A stretch of 64,000 nucleotides of DNA from Gigaspora margarita (GCA_009809945.1 WTPW01000558.1:1-64000); one strand, 5' to 3'; positions 36,519 to 49,606 are shown, counted from the stretch's first letter. Notes: a model not told the origin generated them from the letters alone. Made by a program: numbers and translations.

Positions 36519-36810
36519 AAATCTGCAATATTCGAGATAATGGAATATGAAAATCGGTCTAATTTTTTTTATACACACAATATACCAAGTTATTTTAAAA
36601 GAATAGAACAATTAATGAATATCCTATTAATTATTAAATCTTTTAATAACGATAGATTATAATTACTCTAAATACATATATAGAATTTTATAAATCTAAT
36701 TGTAATGCATGCAAATTTGTAATTAAATATATGTATATTTGCTAATTATTATGCATTGAAATATGTCTATTTCTATTATTTAATTTTTTTAAATACTAAT
36801 TACCTAGTAT

Positions 36811-37488
36811 TTAATAAAATTGACCTACAAGAAACTTCAATGTAACCCAACCTGCTTCAGATTTATTTCCATCTTCATCATTAATTATACGCTTTTTCCA
36901 CACTATAATCATCTCTGAATTTAATTGAGAATTTGTTACTTCAGAAACTAGCATGACTTCGGATCTTTGCCCATGTTCATAAATTCGACGACCCCAATTC
37001 TCTTGATTAAAAATATTTGTAAGTGTACTATATGCATCATAACCACCAAATCTGCAAATATATTTTTGGTNACAGATTGAATATCGCTTAATATGATTTT
37101 GAAAGATTGAAACAAATTCTGATTCAGTAAGTGGTGCCGAAACTGTTTGTTGCCCAGAGTGTTTCATATAAAGTTTAAGACGTGATTGTATAAGATAAAC
37201 TAATACATTCTTAATTTCGCTAAGATGAGTATCAGAAAGAATAGAAAGATTTTTGGAAGGTGTATTATAATTGAAATGTTTATAGGTTTCATGACGGTTC
37301 CATCCACTTTTTTTTTTAAATGTTTTGTTTGGACAAAGTGGACATGAAAAAAATTTATTCAAAGAAATATTAATGTTTTTATTGCTGCAATGTACTCTTT
37401 GGTGATGTATTTTGAGGCCACGATGGCTTTTAAATTCCTTGTCATCACAGAAAGAGCATAAAAAGCTATCAGTATTATTAATATTCAT
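36811..37488 (-). CDS. C2H2 zinc-finger protein carried by the transposon
   Basis: A 225-residue frame starts MNINNTDSFLCSFCDDKEFK. Finger 1: CSFC, then HHQRVH (CX2C...HX4H). Finger 2: CPLC, then HETYKH. A helical region follows, then the C-terminal half with GGYDAYSTLTNIFNQENWGR. One codon is unresolved (N). It lies convergent with the transposase inside the TIRs at 34069 and 37760. A DNA-binding accessory protein that recognises the element ends is the natural guess (inference). Confidence 0.65.
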   Translation of the reverse strand: MNINNTDSFLCSFCDDKEFKSHRGLKIHHQRVHCSNKNINISLNKFFSCPLCPNKTFKKKSGWNRHETYKHFNYNTPSKNLSILSDTHLSEIKNVLVYLIQSRLKLYMKHSGQQTVSAPLTESEFVSIFQNHIKRYSICXQKYICRFGGYDAYSTLTNIFNQENWGRRIYEHGQRSEVMLVSEVTNSQLNSEMIIVWKKRIINDEDGNKSEAGWVTLKFLVGQFY

Positions 37489-38158
37489 TTTTTTTTAGAT
37501 CATTAAATTGTACCAAATAAGGTGCGTCGTCAGAAAGAATAAAAATTTGAACAACAGGAAGATGGGTTAAATGGTGGGAAGATGGGTTAGACATTATGAT
37601 GCAATAGTGTTATGATGGATCTGGGGTGCAAAAAAAATTTTTGGGGTTTAATTTTGAATCAATCAATAATAAATTTGGTGACCGAATACTCGGATCTGGG
37701 GACCAAATATTTAGATTTGGTGACCAAAATATCTCTTAATTCCACAAATGCGCCGTAATGAGGTAAAGCTGTAGCGTAAGTTACCGAAGTGTAGGTAATA
37801 TCTGGGTGGGACAGGGACTGCTCTACCAAGTTTTCCGTCGAGGATAAATTAGTCCTAAGGGTGGTAATTAGCATCTGGTACGAACTCCAGGTTTAGAAAC
37901 TGGTGGCTGTACTGGTGATACAAGATGGGTTGGCAGGCGGATCAGAGACCAGAGGGTTTAAATAGGCAATACCGGTATGCGGGTTGCAGGTATGGCAGCT
38001 AGTGTAGGACCTTCGGGTGGCTACTTAAATAGGCAACCAAAAGTTGCAGGTGTGGCTAGTTGTACTCTCATCAATGTAACAAATGTCGGTATCCCCCAAG
38101 TGGAATACCAACGGCCCTAATATCTTGAATAAAAATTCCCAGTCCCAAAGACGGACAC

Positions 38159-38189
<31 letters not shown>

Positions 38190-38201
38190 TTGTGGTAACA
38201 T

Positions 38202-39170
38202 AAGAGATTTAGATAGGGTTAGTGTAATTATGATTTCTATAATGATTTGCTGTAAAAAAAATTTTGCTGCTGTACTTGCTAACTATTGTAGTACATAATA
38301 GATTTATGTAGGGTTATGTTAGTTTGTATTGGAATATTGTGATTTCTATAGCAATTTACTGTAAAAAATTCTATTATTGTACTTACAACTATTGTGCCAA
38401 CATAAGTGATTTTACAGAGTTATATTAGCTCTATGTGGAATGATCAAAATTTCTATATCGATTTGCTGTAAAAAAAATTGCTACCATATTTGCTGACTAT
38501 TGTAGTAATATAAGAAATTGGTTATGTATTAGAAGAATCATGATTTCTATAGCAATTTACTATAAAAAATCCTATTACTGTACTTACTGACTATTGTGGT
38601 AAGTTATATAAGTTCTGTATTAGAATAATCATAATTTCTATATCAATTTGAAAAAAATTCTGTTACCATATTTGCCAACTAATGTGTAACATAAGAGATT
38701 TGATAGGGATAGTTTGAATTGGAATAATCATGATTTCTAAATTCTATTACTGTACTTACTGACTATTGCAGTAACATAAGAATTAAGATAAGAATATATT
38801 TAGTTTGTATTGGAATAATTATAAATTCTATAGCAATTTACTGTAAAATTTCTATTATTGTACTTACTAACTATTGTAATAGCATAAAATGATTTATTTT
38901 AGATATGGAATAATCGTGATATATATAGTTGCTATACCTGCTGACCATTGCAGTAATTTAAGAATTTAGATAAATAAGGTGATGCTAGTTTTATATTGGA
39001 ATAATCATAAAATTCTATTACTGTACTTACTGACTATTGTGATGACATAAGTGAGTTATATAATTTGTTGCAAAAATTCAGTTATCATACTTGCAATAAC
39101 ATTAGCGTATAAATTATTTTCATGGTAGTTTGTCACTATACTTACTCGCTATAGTGACATAGTGATTTGG
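38202..39170. repeat. diverged continuation of the 200-bp satellite
   Basis: Units with 'gatttctatagcaatttactgtaaaaaattc', 'actgtacttactgactattgtgg' and 'taagagattt' continue the array that the SINE interrupted, with more substitutions and deletions. Confidence 0.8.
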
Positions 39171-39857
39171 ATGATTAAGTTTTTTAGATTTGTTAAAATT
39201 AAATTCTTAAAAATAACTTCTGTTTTCAACATAAAAAAACTTGATGTATTGCAATGAAGCTTGATTTTTTTGATTTTCAAAAAGCATGAAATCAATTACA
39301 AATATATTGCTATATTTCATGTGATCTCTGCATCAAATATTATATTGATTACTGTTTACAGACTTCATTTTTTAAAATTGAATAGTACCCGTATGTACTC
39401 TGGGTAATAAAACTAAAAGTTATCATATTTGAATAAAAAAACTAGATTTTGTGCAATTTACCATTTGAAAGCATAATTCAAACTTTTATTTCTTTCATTT
39501 GTATACATCATACTTAATAAATCTTCAGAACCAAAAAAATTGTCTGAATCTAAAATATTATTGCACCATTTTGTAATTTGAGATCGATTTGGAATCTTGT
39601 TAATAAGCATATGAAATATAAACAAAGCTTCATTTTATAAATAAATTAAAAGCATGATAAAAAAAATTTATACCTTAGTTAGCATTCTCACTTTGGTTCT
39701 GGGGAGGAACTGTCTCAAGATACTTTTTTGGTCAGCCTCACTTTTGTGACTGGCTTAAGTTAATGTCATCACTTTGGTTCCAAGTCAGGACCACTTCAAG
39801 ATTTTTTTTGGTTGATCTTATATTTTTTTTATTGCAGATATATTCTCCTTTTTACTT

Positions 39858-41770
39858 CTAATTCTTCCTCTTCTTGGTTGTCCAACAGCCTTGCTCTTTA
39901 TAGGGTTGTTGATTATGGAAGCTCTGGGAATGCTGAAGTATTCTCATGAGTTGAAACAAGATTATTGTCAGTGGCATATAACATCCTAAATATTTCTCAA
40001 AATACAATATAAAATCTGCACATTTATCAGGGTCCATTGCAATCTTGCTTGCAATTTCTTCTGATAATTGATAGATATGTATAAACCAGATTCGAGAGTT
40101 ACTTTCACCAAATGATTCATGTGATGCTAAAATCCCTGGGACTTGTAATTGTGAATGGCTATAAAAATTGATATAATTTTTTGCAATCTCCAACTTGAGC
40201 AGATCTTTTTGCCATCATTTTGGGAAGTGAACATAATCAAGATATGCGAGAGATAAATAAACTGCAACTGCAAAAGAATGCTGACAAACTATCTCAGCAA
40301 ACTAAAGATTATGGCAGCAACAAGAAAGTACATAACTATTATAGTAAACCTAATGTATAATATCAGACCTTTCATAATATAACAATTTGAAACAATATAC
40401 ATCATTATCATCAGTTATTTCTTGCACACATATGCATTTTTCACACTTCACTCAGCCACAAATTTTTTTCAAGCATACTGCATCAGACAACTAGTGGCTT
40501 GATTTTTAATAGGGTTTGAAAAGGTCTGGAAATAGAATAAACAAGCTCTTTATAGGCAAAAATATGCTCAGCCTCTTTGCAGAGATCAAGTGCGCATTCA
40601 AAGGCTACCAAAATTTCTGTAAGCCTTGTTTTGCAATTGACAAACCCTTTTAACAAACTATTCATTAATTTCCCTCTTTGTATTGATAACAAGTTAGTGA
40701 AAAAATAATTCTTTAAATATGCTGAAGCAAACTATTCACACCACCAACTAAGTACTTCCAGGTACGACTTTGCTTCAGCATAATCATCATTTTCCATTAT
40801 ACGATTCCACAGCTCCTCAAACTCATCTTGATCAATATAATAATTTAGGCATTTTAAAAAATCTATGTAAAATGTATTATATTTCTTTTCAAGTTTAGAG
40901 GTTATATTAGATCTTATATTCTTCAATATGTGCCAGTCCAGTTACAAAGACCATGCTTGATACTATGCTTGTTGGTAAGGACTGAAATAAATAGCATTGG
41001 ACATTGCAAGATCATTATCTGTAAGAATAGTATAGAGTGCAGTACCAAAAATACAAATAAAGGATTCAAAAAGCCATTCAAAACTTGAGGATATTTCATC
41101 TGACGCAATGCACTAGCAGTGCAGTAAGAGAGACCATTATTTGTAATATCTGTGAACACTCCAAAAGGCATCAAGAAATAATTGCTTTTATATATGTTAT
41201 TATATACAATTGTGTCATGAAAATGCATATACTTCTGCTTTTGTGATGAATAAACCCAGAGTACATGCTTTAATCGATTATTATTGTTCAATTTGAATTT
41301 ATATAAAAATTTGGGGTTATGATTACACTTTTGTTAGAAGAGAATAAAAAAGTCATGGGCTTGAAATTCACGATATGATATACAATCAGTATCAATCAAA
41401 TTATACATGTTCTTCATTACCCATGTCTTCATGGCTGATCCGTATTTTACTATAAGAAGAGATTGGATTTGCATTATCAAAATTCCTGCTTTTTTCAAAT
41501 TATAAATTTTCTCCTTAATAAACTTTGATATTTTGCACTTACGAGGCAAAATGTGCATAAGTTGGGCAAAATAAGTTGATGATTATGTCATAGATTAACT
41601 TGCCAGATATAATAGTTGTTATCTTCTGGGTTATAATTAAGATGAACAGACCAGAGCAGTTACATTTTTTTGATCCAATATTTTTGCCTTTCTTATTCAA
41701 ATCTTTTCTAGATTTATATATACCAGAATGATCGCAAGCAAAAACTTGAGTAGTACACAAACCATCACTA
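39858..41770 (-). pseudogene. FAR1/MULE-type transposase relic
   Basis: Fragments on minus in successive frames. At 41760-41620 there is a FAR1-like zinc-binding start (FACDHSGIYKSRKDLN, then SKKCNCSGLFIL). At 41291-41060 a MULE core reads HDTIVYNNIYKSNYFLMPFG, then VFTDITNNG. At about 41025 LTDNDLAMSNAIYF matches the 'D..AM..A' segment. LDWHILKNI follows near 40930, and then helical remnants to 39858. Several frameshifts and stops make it non-functional. Terminal repeats were not located. Confidence 0.7.
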
Positions 41771-42054
41771 TGATTATTACTCTTTAAGAAATCACTTTAA
41801 ATCTGCTTGCTTCAGAGTATTGATCAGAAATGTGTTTAGGGCTGTGTCATTAATCACCTGATTATTTTTTATTAGAGGCCTACCCCCCCTCCCCCCCTCC
41901 TTAATATAAATTTGGTCAGGTTCTTATATATAATTTCAATATTTTTTACCCCCTCCTCCCCCCCTAAAAAATCACCTGATTTTTGTCACTCCCCTTAAAG
42001 GCCTAAAGCCAGGCATAATCCTGGCCATGCTGAAAAAGCAAGTTACTTAGTTCC

Positions 42055-42205
42055 AATGAAGATTCAGGTTCCACTGGGGATTCAGGTTCCAACAGGGATT
42101 CAGATTCCAACAGGAATTTAAGTTCCAATGGGGATTCAGGTTCCAACAAGAATTCAGGTTCCAATGAGGACTTAGGTTCCAATGGGGCTTCAGGTCCGAT
42201 AAAGC
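42055..42205. repeat. minisatellite 'gattcaggttccaa(c/t)'
   Basis: About eight imperfect copies of an 18-bp unit, GATTCAGGTTCCAACAGG, run in tandem. Immediately upstream (41880-42000) are C-runs. No coding. From 42206 to 44898 I see no gene; 43010-43075 holds a small hairpin repeated at about 28345-28400. Confidence 0.75.
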
Positions 42206-44898
42206 TTCAAATTTAGATGATATCTTAGGTCCAATGTGTATTTGGGTTCTGGTTTTTAAAATATTAGAAATGGCTATTAGTCTTTACATAAAACATTGTA
42301 TATAGTATTAGCATTGGATGTATGTCCAATGCCAACACTGCCTGTATAATATTAAATGATTAAAACCTTACCATGAATAAGAGATGCTACTCCTAGTTGC
42401 ATGTTGGCCATTATTACCACAATTTTCTTTCAAGTCCAAAGGACTTTGTTTTTGGAATTTTGTAGCTTAATTGAGTTGTAAAAGGTTTGGTTTCTTCATT
42501 TGTTTTATAACAGTTTTAAAATATTTATACAGTTACTAATGAACTTATGGTTCTTGTGGGGTAAATAGGTTCAAAAGTTCAAGAGATTAAAAAGTTTTTT
42601 TTTTGTTAACCCATACATATATTATACATAACAAAATTTAATGTTCAGTTTATTTTACTAAGTGTTCATAACTAGGTTTGGTTTAAAGAAAAGCAACTAC
42701 TTTTCTCTGATTTCTTTATAGAGGATAACAGCTTTAAATTACTTCAAATATTCTTTTGACAGTTGTATTGTTTGAGAGCATTACAGCACAAAAAATTCTA
42801 AAAATTCTTTGTTTTGGTATGTAAGATTTGTAATGCACACATATAGTAACAAGTTTTTAACAATAGCAAATAAAGATAATCATATTACTGATCAGTTATA
42901 TATGTACGTATGTATCAGGTACTTAGCAGAAATCCAGTTTTTTAGATCAGAGACATTTTTCAATGTCAAGTTATTGATTGAAGCTTTGTCACATGACATT
43001 TGCATTTTTTGATTGGTCAATAGGCCAGAGATATATAACTTATATATCTCAGGCCAGAGATATATAGAAAAGTTCTAACATAATTAATAGCAATAAATTA
43101 TAAATTCTAATTATCATTATTATTATATTTTTAATGGCTATTTTTTATCAAATAAGAACAATAATAAATTTGCATTTGCTTTTTATTTTAGTACAGTTAT
43201 ACCTCTCTATAGTCACCTCTTCTATAGTTACAAATTAACATAATTACAAATTTATTTTACCAACTAATATAAAAATACCTCTATATTAGTCATACTTCTT
43301 TATTATCACAGCTTTTGTATCCCAGTAGTGTAATTATATTCAATAAGCCAAAACACTTTGAGCACAATATATCTTGCCCAGTACTTTGCAATCCTGTACT
43401 CTCTTTTGCAAAAGCATGCCAAAATATACAGCTTTTCTAAAATTGGTTAAATTTGGTAAAATCCAAGTTACCAAAAAAGCATCCTTTATAAAAATTAATT
43501 ACCAAAAATTTTAAATACTTAAACTATACTGTTTTTTAATTTTCAGATTTGAAGGTATATATAAAGTGAAGCAATTAAAAATAGAAGTAAGGTTAGGGTT
43601 AAAATTTGGGTTGAATAGGAATTATCTCTTCATTTATAGGATAGAGTGCAGACAAATTTACTTGCAAAAAGTTATAAAATTTTTCTAAAAAAATTTTTTA
43701 TAAAAATTTATTTAATTTTTTAATTTAAGGCCATATAAAGTTAATTTTTTAGTTCTTATAATATAAAACTTGAAAAATAACCCAGCAGCCCAGCTTTTAA
43801 TTTATTTTCAAAAAATTTTATATATAGAAAACATGCCAAATTTTTCTATAAATATCTAAAAAAATCTATTTGGATAATAAACATAGTCAATAATTTTTTT
43901 AAAATTTTACAGAAATTTGACCCAGCCAGATTATAAGAACTAACTTATAAAGTTTGTATGACCTAAATTTTTAGATTTATATTGTGCTTTTAAGTGATAA
44001 CTTATTATAAATAACTATATTTTATATAAATTTATACAAAGTAAAATTAATATATTTTTATAAGATCAGAGATAATAATTAAAATTTTAAATTTTAAAAG
44101 TTTTTTTAATTCGTGATCTGCCTGGGAAACAGTGAAAAATCATGTGATTTTTGGTGATTTTAACTATTAAATTTTGCCTCTTTCAGAATCTGGCATTTTC
44201 TTAAGAACAAATCGATTCTGTACTAAGTAAACCTTTCTTGTACACATAATAAATATTGTAGAAGAGAAAAATATGAACATAATGGTAGTTGAAACATTAA
44301 AATCAGCTCAGTGAATCGTGAGATATAGATGTATTTGTCCTCATGACTATATGATGTAAACAAAGAAGTAAACAAATAGTTGTAAAGACAAAAAGCCTAT
44401 ATTTTATGATCCACCAGGCCAATTTCAATGTTTCAACTACCATTATGCTTGTAATTTCCTTCTCTACAACCTTTGTTATGTGCACAAGAGAGGTTTGCTT
44501 AGTGTTAAGTAGATTTATTCTTAGGGAAACTCCAGATTCCAAAAAAGAAAAAAATTATATAGTAAAAATTTCTCACAGTTTACTATGTTTTTTTACTGGT
44601 TCTCAGGTGGATCACGAATTAAATATATTTGATTTTCCAAATTATTATTAAAATTTTATATTAAGTTTTACTAAATAACAATTGCTATTGGTAGAGTTCC
44701 TTAAACTCAAATCAAATCAAATATTAAACATATTTGAATTTGATCAAATCAAATAAATCTTGATTTGAATTTGATTTGAATTAAAAATTCTGTATTTGAA
44801 TTTGATTTGATTTGAAATTTTACTTATAAATTATCAAATATTTCAAATATTTGATCAAATTAAATCAAATTAAATCAAATTGCAGAACTTTAGCTATT

Positions 44899-45053
44899 TG
44901 TATACCAGGTGTATATATATATATATATATTGATATCTCAAAATTCTGATTATATAATAGCTTTTGTAGTTCTTACATAAATTAGTTGCAAAATTTTGTT
45001 TATTACACAAATTTGTAAATTAATAAATTAGTATGTGTATACACCTGGTGTAA
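44899..45053. mobile_element. small foldback element with TA-rich core
   Basis: 'gtataccaggtgtatatata' on the left pairs with 'gtgtatacacctggtgtaa' on the right. Just upstream, 44700-44885 is a simple repeat of 'caaat' words. Confidence 0.5.
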
Positions 45054-45235
45054 ATTATAAAAATTTCTTATTAATTATAAAAAATTAATATGTTTCAAAA
45101 AATTGATTAAAGTTGATTTAATATATTAAATTTATATATATTAAATTATTATTAATATTTTAAAATCTTTATTATTGAATAACTTTTGATCTATTAATCT
45201 ATTTTGGATGATTAAACTGACAAAATGATCAACTC

Positions 45236-45417
45236 AGTAAGATAGGACCCTGAAATATATATAGATAGGTCAGGTTATTATAAAATTACTAAAAATAGAA
45301 AGATCTGTAAAAACCTCAAAAATATAGCAAAAAATGACTAAAAATAGAAAAGATCTGTAAAAAATAAGCAAACTAATACCTGACCTATCTATATATATTT
45401 CAGGGTCCTAGTAAGAT
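45236..45417. mobile_element. hAT-like MITE, copy B, with perfect 8-bp TSD
   Basis: The element 45244-45409 runs AGGACCCTGAAATA ... CAGGGTCCT. It shares the 'atagataggtcaggt' arms with the 17729-17908 copy. Both flanks are AGTAAGAT (45236-45243 and 45410-45417). Confidence 0.85.
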
Positions 45418-47490
45418 AATTTAGTAGATCAAAGTATTCACAGTTGCATATTTTTAATATTTTGATATAATTTTATATATAGGCAAAATAGAATCTTTAG
45501 TTAATAAAATTTTTAATATGACAAATTTAAATTAATACTTTGCCAAAGTATTGTATAAAGCTAACTAAATTAATTTAAATATTTTTTAGGAACCGCTCCT
45601 AATTATTTTTTATTATTATGCAAAAAATAAATTTTGCAGACAAATTTGCTTGTATAACAAATAAAAAGATAGATAAAATTGCTATTCTGATTTTTTTATT
45701 GGTGCTTTAAACCCATTTTAGATACTTATTTTTGTATTTTTAACTTTTTTTTATTTTATAAAAATTTGTGATTTAATTTATCAATTAATGCAAATTGTAC
45801 AAATAAGAGGACCATCTACTCAGTAAAAAAAGTAGTCCAGGATTGTATGAAAAAACTGTGTAGGCATGTGGTCAAGTAGCATGTAATATTGGTTTGGTTT
45901 GCATGTGCATAGTTTGAGTTGGGATAGGAATTAGTGGACCATGTTGACCTGTATACTCATGCTAATTTAATGTAAAATTATATAAATTGTATATGCTTTT
46001 TGTAGCAGTTTACTAAGCCAATTGACTTGAGCTAATAGTAAGTAAATATAAATTTATAGTTTACATTCTAATAGATATTTTATTAAAAGAAACCAGATAA
46101 TAGTTGGAGTATATACATATCTAGAAACTAAAGCAACTGCAAATGTGTAAAATCTTGCAAGGAATCTTTTTTTTTAAGAATCCGGAGCAGGCTTACTTGT
46201 GAGTTTTTGAAATATTGCAACTTTTTTAAAAAAAATTGTTAATGATCATTCACTCTTAATGTACTCCATGAAATAAGCCAATATGTAATGTATTACTTTT
46301 AACACATGTTATTCTGTATAAAATGTGCTATTATGTACAACATATATATATATTATTTGATGCATGCTATTCTATATAATGTAATATAATATGCTACTTT
46401 TATTACTGTAGTGTTTGTATTATTTTAAACTGTGCTATTTCATAAAATGTGTCTATATATGCTACATAATCCATACAATCCTGTGTATATATACTATTTT
46501 TTTGTACCATACTCCAAACCAATTTCCTTATAGGGCTAAAGCCATTTCAATCAAGTTGTTTATTTTGATTAACACCAGTGTAGAAATTAAAATAATATAG
46601 ACAAAATATGAACATAATCATTTTTTAATCGACATATACATTTGGACTATGTCCAAATTTTTGAAAAAATATAGATATAATCCAAATGCCATTACTGATT
46701 AACAAGATTAGCCCAAAGAAAAAAATAGCAAAAAAATGAAAAACACAAAAAATACATCTTGGGGCATTAATAAAACATGGCAGAAGACTATTTTACTATA
46801 AGATACTTTAACTCTAACCCAAACTAACCCTACTCTAACTTTAATTAAAAAATCAAAAACATATAATTGGACTTGGGTTTAGACATTTCTCAAGTAAGAA
46901 AATTAAAAAATATTATAGTAAATTGGTTGAATTAGAGGTTGTTTAAAGCAAAACAGAATCATGTGAAACCAACAAATCAAATTATAGAAATTTGATAATC
47001 TTTAGTGAAGAAAACAAGAAAGAAATAAAAACCCCAAAAAATAAAAAAATAGCAGTCTAAACCTACTTTGGTGAATTAATTAAAAATATCAAGAAGGCAT
47101 GTTTGCTTATATATAACTATTTAAAATCTACCTACTTTATTTATTAATAATCTTGACTCTAAAAGTTAATTTGCTAAAATAACTATAAAAATCAGACCCA
47201 GATACTCTAGGTATTTTCATTACTTAATTTTGTACTCAGAAATCTCTATTTGGGGTATACTATATAAAAACAATATGTTTTGCTAAGGTAATACATATAG
47301 CATATATAATATTATAAACTGACATTTCAAATTGTCAAAAGATAAGGGTACCTGGTTTTGATTTTACAGTATATTATAAGAATCTGTTCTGCTTTAGACA
47401 CTTCAAAATTTACAGCAACCCAACCAAAATTTTCTATAAAAGTAATTTGATACTAACCATTGTTTAATATATTGGATAATTTCTAATATT
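45418..47490. other. AT-rich DNA without a recognised gene
   Basis: About 2 kb with no convincing reading frame, RNA gene or complete element. Confidence 0.5.
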
Positions 47491-49606
47491 ATAAAATGTT
47501 GGGAATGATACTAAAATCAGATGATGCTAAAATCCACATGATCTCCATATCATCAGATTTTCTAAAATTTCTGAAAATTGTGTAAACAATCGATCTACAC
47601 TATGTAATCAAAACAATTGAATAGAGTTGGTTAAAATAATTTAATTCAATATATGACTATATTTTGTTTTTTTTTTTTTTTTAGTTTCAAAGTACCCACC
47701 TTGGGACTCGAGATATTTTATTCAAGATACTAGGGCCGTCGGTTAACCTACATGGAGTTCAACTAGCATTTGTTACATTAACGAGGATCCAACTAGCCAC
47801 ACGTACACTTTTGGTGTCTAATTTAAGTAGTCTGCCCTAAGGTTCCACACTAGCTGCCATACCTGCAACCCAACTACGGGAATTGCCTATTTAACTCTCT
47901 GATCCATGTCACTCCTGCCAACCCATCTTGTATCACCGGAAAAGTTCCAGTACTCGGTCAGTCAGACAGTTCCAGATGCTCATCTGTTGTCCTTAGGACC
48001 CAGCCAGGTAACCCTGGTCCTGTTATCCTCAGGGGAAACTTGGTAGAGCGGTACCTGTCCTACCAGGTATTCATCTACACTTTGTAACTTACGCTACAGC
48101 TTTACCTATATATTTGCAGTCCAGGGGTTACCTGAACTGCCACCATTACCTACTTCTGCCCTTGCAAGGTTCGCTCCAATCCCAGCACCCACCTCACCAT
48201 CCTACCGGTCCTTACACCAGATTCACAAACTTCCAAACCAGATAGCCCAGAAAGGTCGATATAGCCTTCTTCCCTTGGTACCTACTTCTGAAACATAGGT
48301 TCTTTTCCTCTGATGCGACTCCGGTGGCCAGGTTGGTGACCCCCTCCTCGAGGGTCTTATCGTCTGATTCTCCAGCTCCAGTTTCTGATATTCTAGCTTT
48401 GGTAGTACTGTTGAAGATCTTTGCTACCTCCTTACTTGGGGCTTGCCAAACGAGTTTCCATTTCTCTGGTTCCTTGGATTTGTGCACCCAAAGGCTCCTA
48501 TTCGAAATGGTGTACCAAGGCCTACAGGTAATGTACCCAACTGATCGACGAGAAGCAGTTACCGGAACACAGGTCTATTTTTTCAAAGCATCGCCAGTGG
48601 GATTTGAACCCTAGACCTGCCGCTTGGGGGTGACAACTTACCAACTTCCCTAAGTCACCACACCCTTATGACTATATTTTGTATAAATTGCATTCTTGAT
48701 ATCTATATATAAAAGACATTCTAACTGTATTAAAAAGGTGATACTAACCCTAACCTAAACAAGAGTCAAATTTTTTTGTTAGTAGTTTTATAGATGCTTT
48801 TTGCCTCATAGTTAGGGTTATAGTCACTTTTTTGATACAGTTAGAAGATCTTTTATATATAGATATGGGACAGTGCAAAAAGATTTGTATCTCAAAAAAT
48901 TTTATAATTTTGATACTAAGAAAAAATTTTTATTTTCTTGATTAATTATTAAAAATTTTTAGTATCAAATAAAATAGATATTAATCTAACTTATTTTATT
49001 ATTTTTATTGTTTTATATTGTTTTTTTTAATAATTAAGCATGTACAATTCACTGTATTTGAAAAAAAACAAAAAATTTTTTTTTAAAAAAAGATATTTTA
49101 AATAATTTCACAATCAATATGCATTTCTATAAGCTTGTACTATGCAAGTGCATTAATGTGCATATAATAAATATATGGTTAAAATTTGAACAAAATTGAA
49201 TCACTGATTGTGAAGAAATTAAGCTTTAAGTGAAGTAATTTAATTTTTTTACTATATATGCATATATATAAATTACTATAGTAAATATTTTTAAAAAAAG
49301 TTACGATCAGTAAATTTTTTTATTTTATCAATAAAATAATTAAAATTTTTTATTTTTATTAATCCAGTAACCTAATCAGTATATTAAATTAAAAAAAAAT
49401 AAAAATTAATTTGTATAAAAAATATTTTAATTAGAGCTATTTGAGGTACAAATTTTTTTACACCAGCCCATATCAAGAATAATAGCATTCGATGCAGTGT
49501 AGATTGATTGTTTATACAATTTTCAGAAATTTTAGGAAATCTGATGATATGGAAATCACGTAGATTTTAGCATTATCTGATTTCAGCATCATCCCCAACA
49601 TAAAAT
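47491..49606. mobile_element. TIR element (about 110-bp TIRs) interrupted by a SINE
   Basis: The left end GTTGGGAATGATACTAAAAT (47498) and the inverse of the right end, GTTGGGGATGATGCTGAAAT (49599), are aligned over about 110 bp. ATAAAAT flanks both sides (47491-47497, 49600-49606). Outside the SINE, the 1.1-kb interior is AT-rich and non-coding. Confidence 0.75.
47653..48681 (-). mobile_element. intact tRNA-derived SINE with 14-bp TSD and poly(A)
   Basis: On minus it runs 48667-47667, ending in 16 A (T-run 47667-47682). The duplication ATGACTATATTTTG lies at 47653-47666 and 48668-48681. The head has the same B-box (GGTTCAAATCC) as the 33508 copy and a near-identical body. It is about 1.0 kb uninterrupted and gives the empty site for the nested transposon. 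Frames at 48212-48614 are fortuitous. Confidence 0.9.

Larger units (their letters stand above)
34069..37760 (+). mobile_element. 3.7-kb TIR DNA transposon nested in the SINE
   Basis: Ends CATTATGGCGCATTTGT (34069-34085) and the inverse, ACAAATGCGCCGTAATG (37744-37760), have one mismatch. Comparison with the uninterrupted SINE at 47667-48667 places the insertion between 'tatata' and 'ggtaaag', with at most one duplicated base. It carries a transposase-like gene on plus and a zinc-finger gene on minus, in convergent orientation. The superfamily is not recognised with certainty. Confidence 0.8.
33494..38201 (+). mobile_element. tRNA-derived SINE (about 0.99 kb) with 14-bp TSD, split by a transposon
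   Basis: The target duplication CTATTGTGGTAACA is at 33494-33507 and 38188-38201. The SINE is 33508-34068 plus 37761-38187, ending in about 25 A. The head shows an A-box-like TGGCAACTTAGGG (33513-33525) and a B-box GGTTCAAATCC (33565-33575), as in a tRNA. The body has no translation support; ORFs at 33568-34071 are fortuitous. Poly(A) and the long TSD imply LINE-type target-primed insertion. At about 1 kb it is longer than most described SINEs. Confidence 0.9.

Noticed and set aside
44303..44651. Overlapping 79- and 81-codon frames on opposite strands
   Set aside because: No motif, no splice partner, simple-repeat surroundings.
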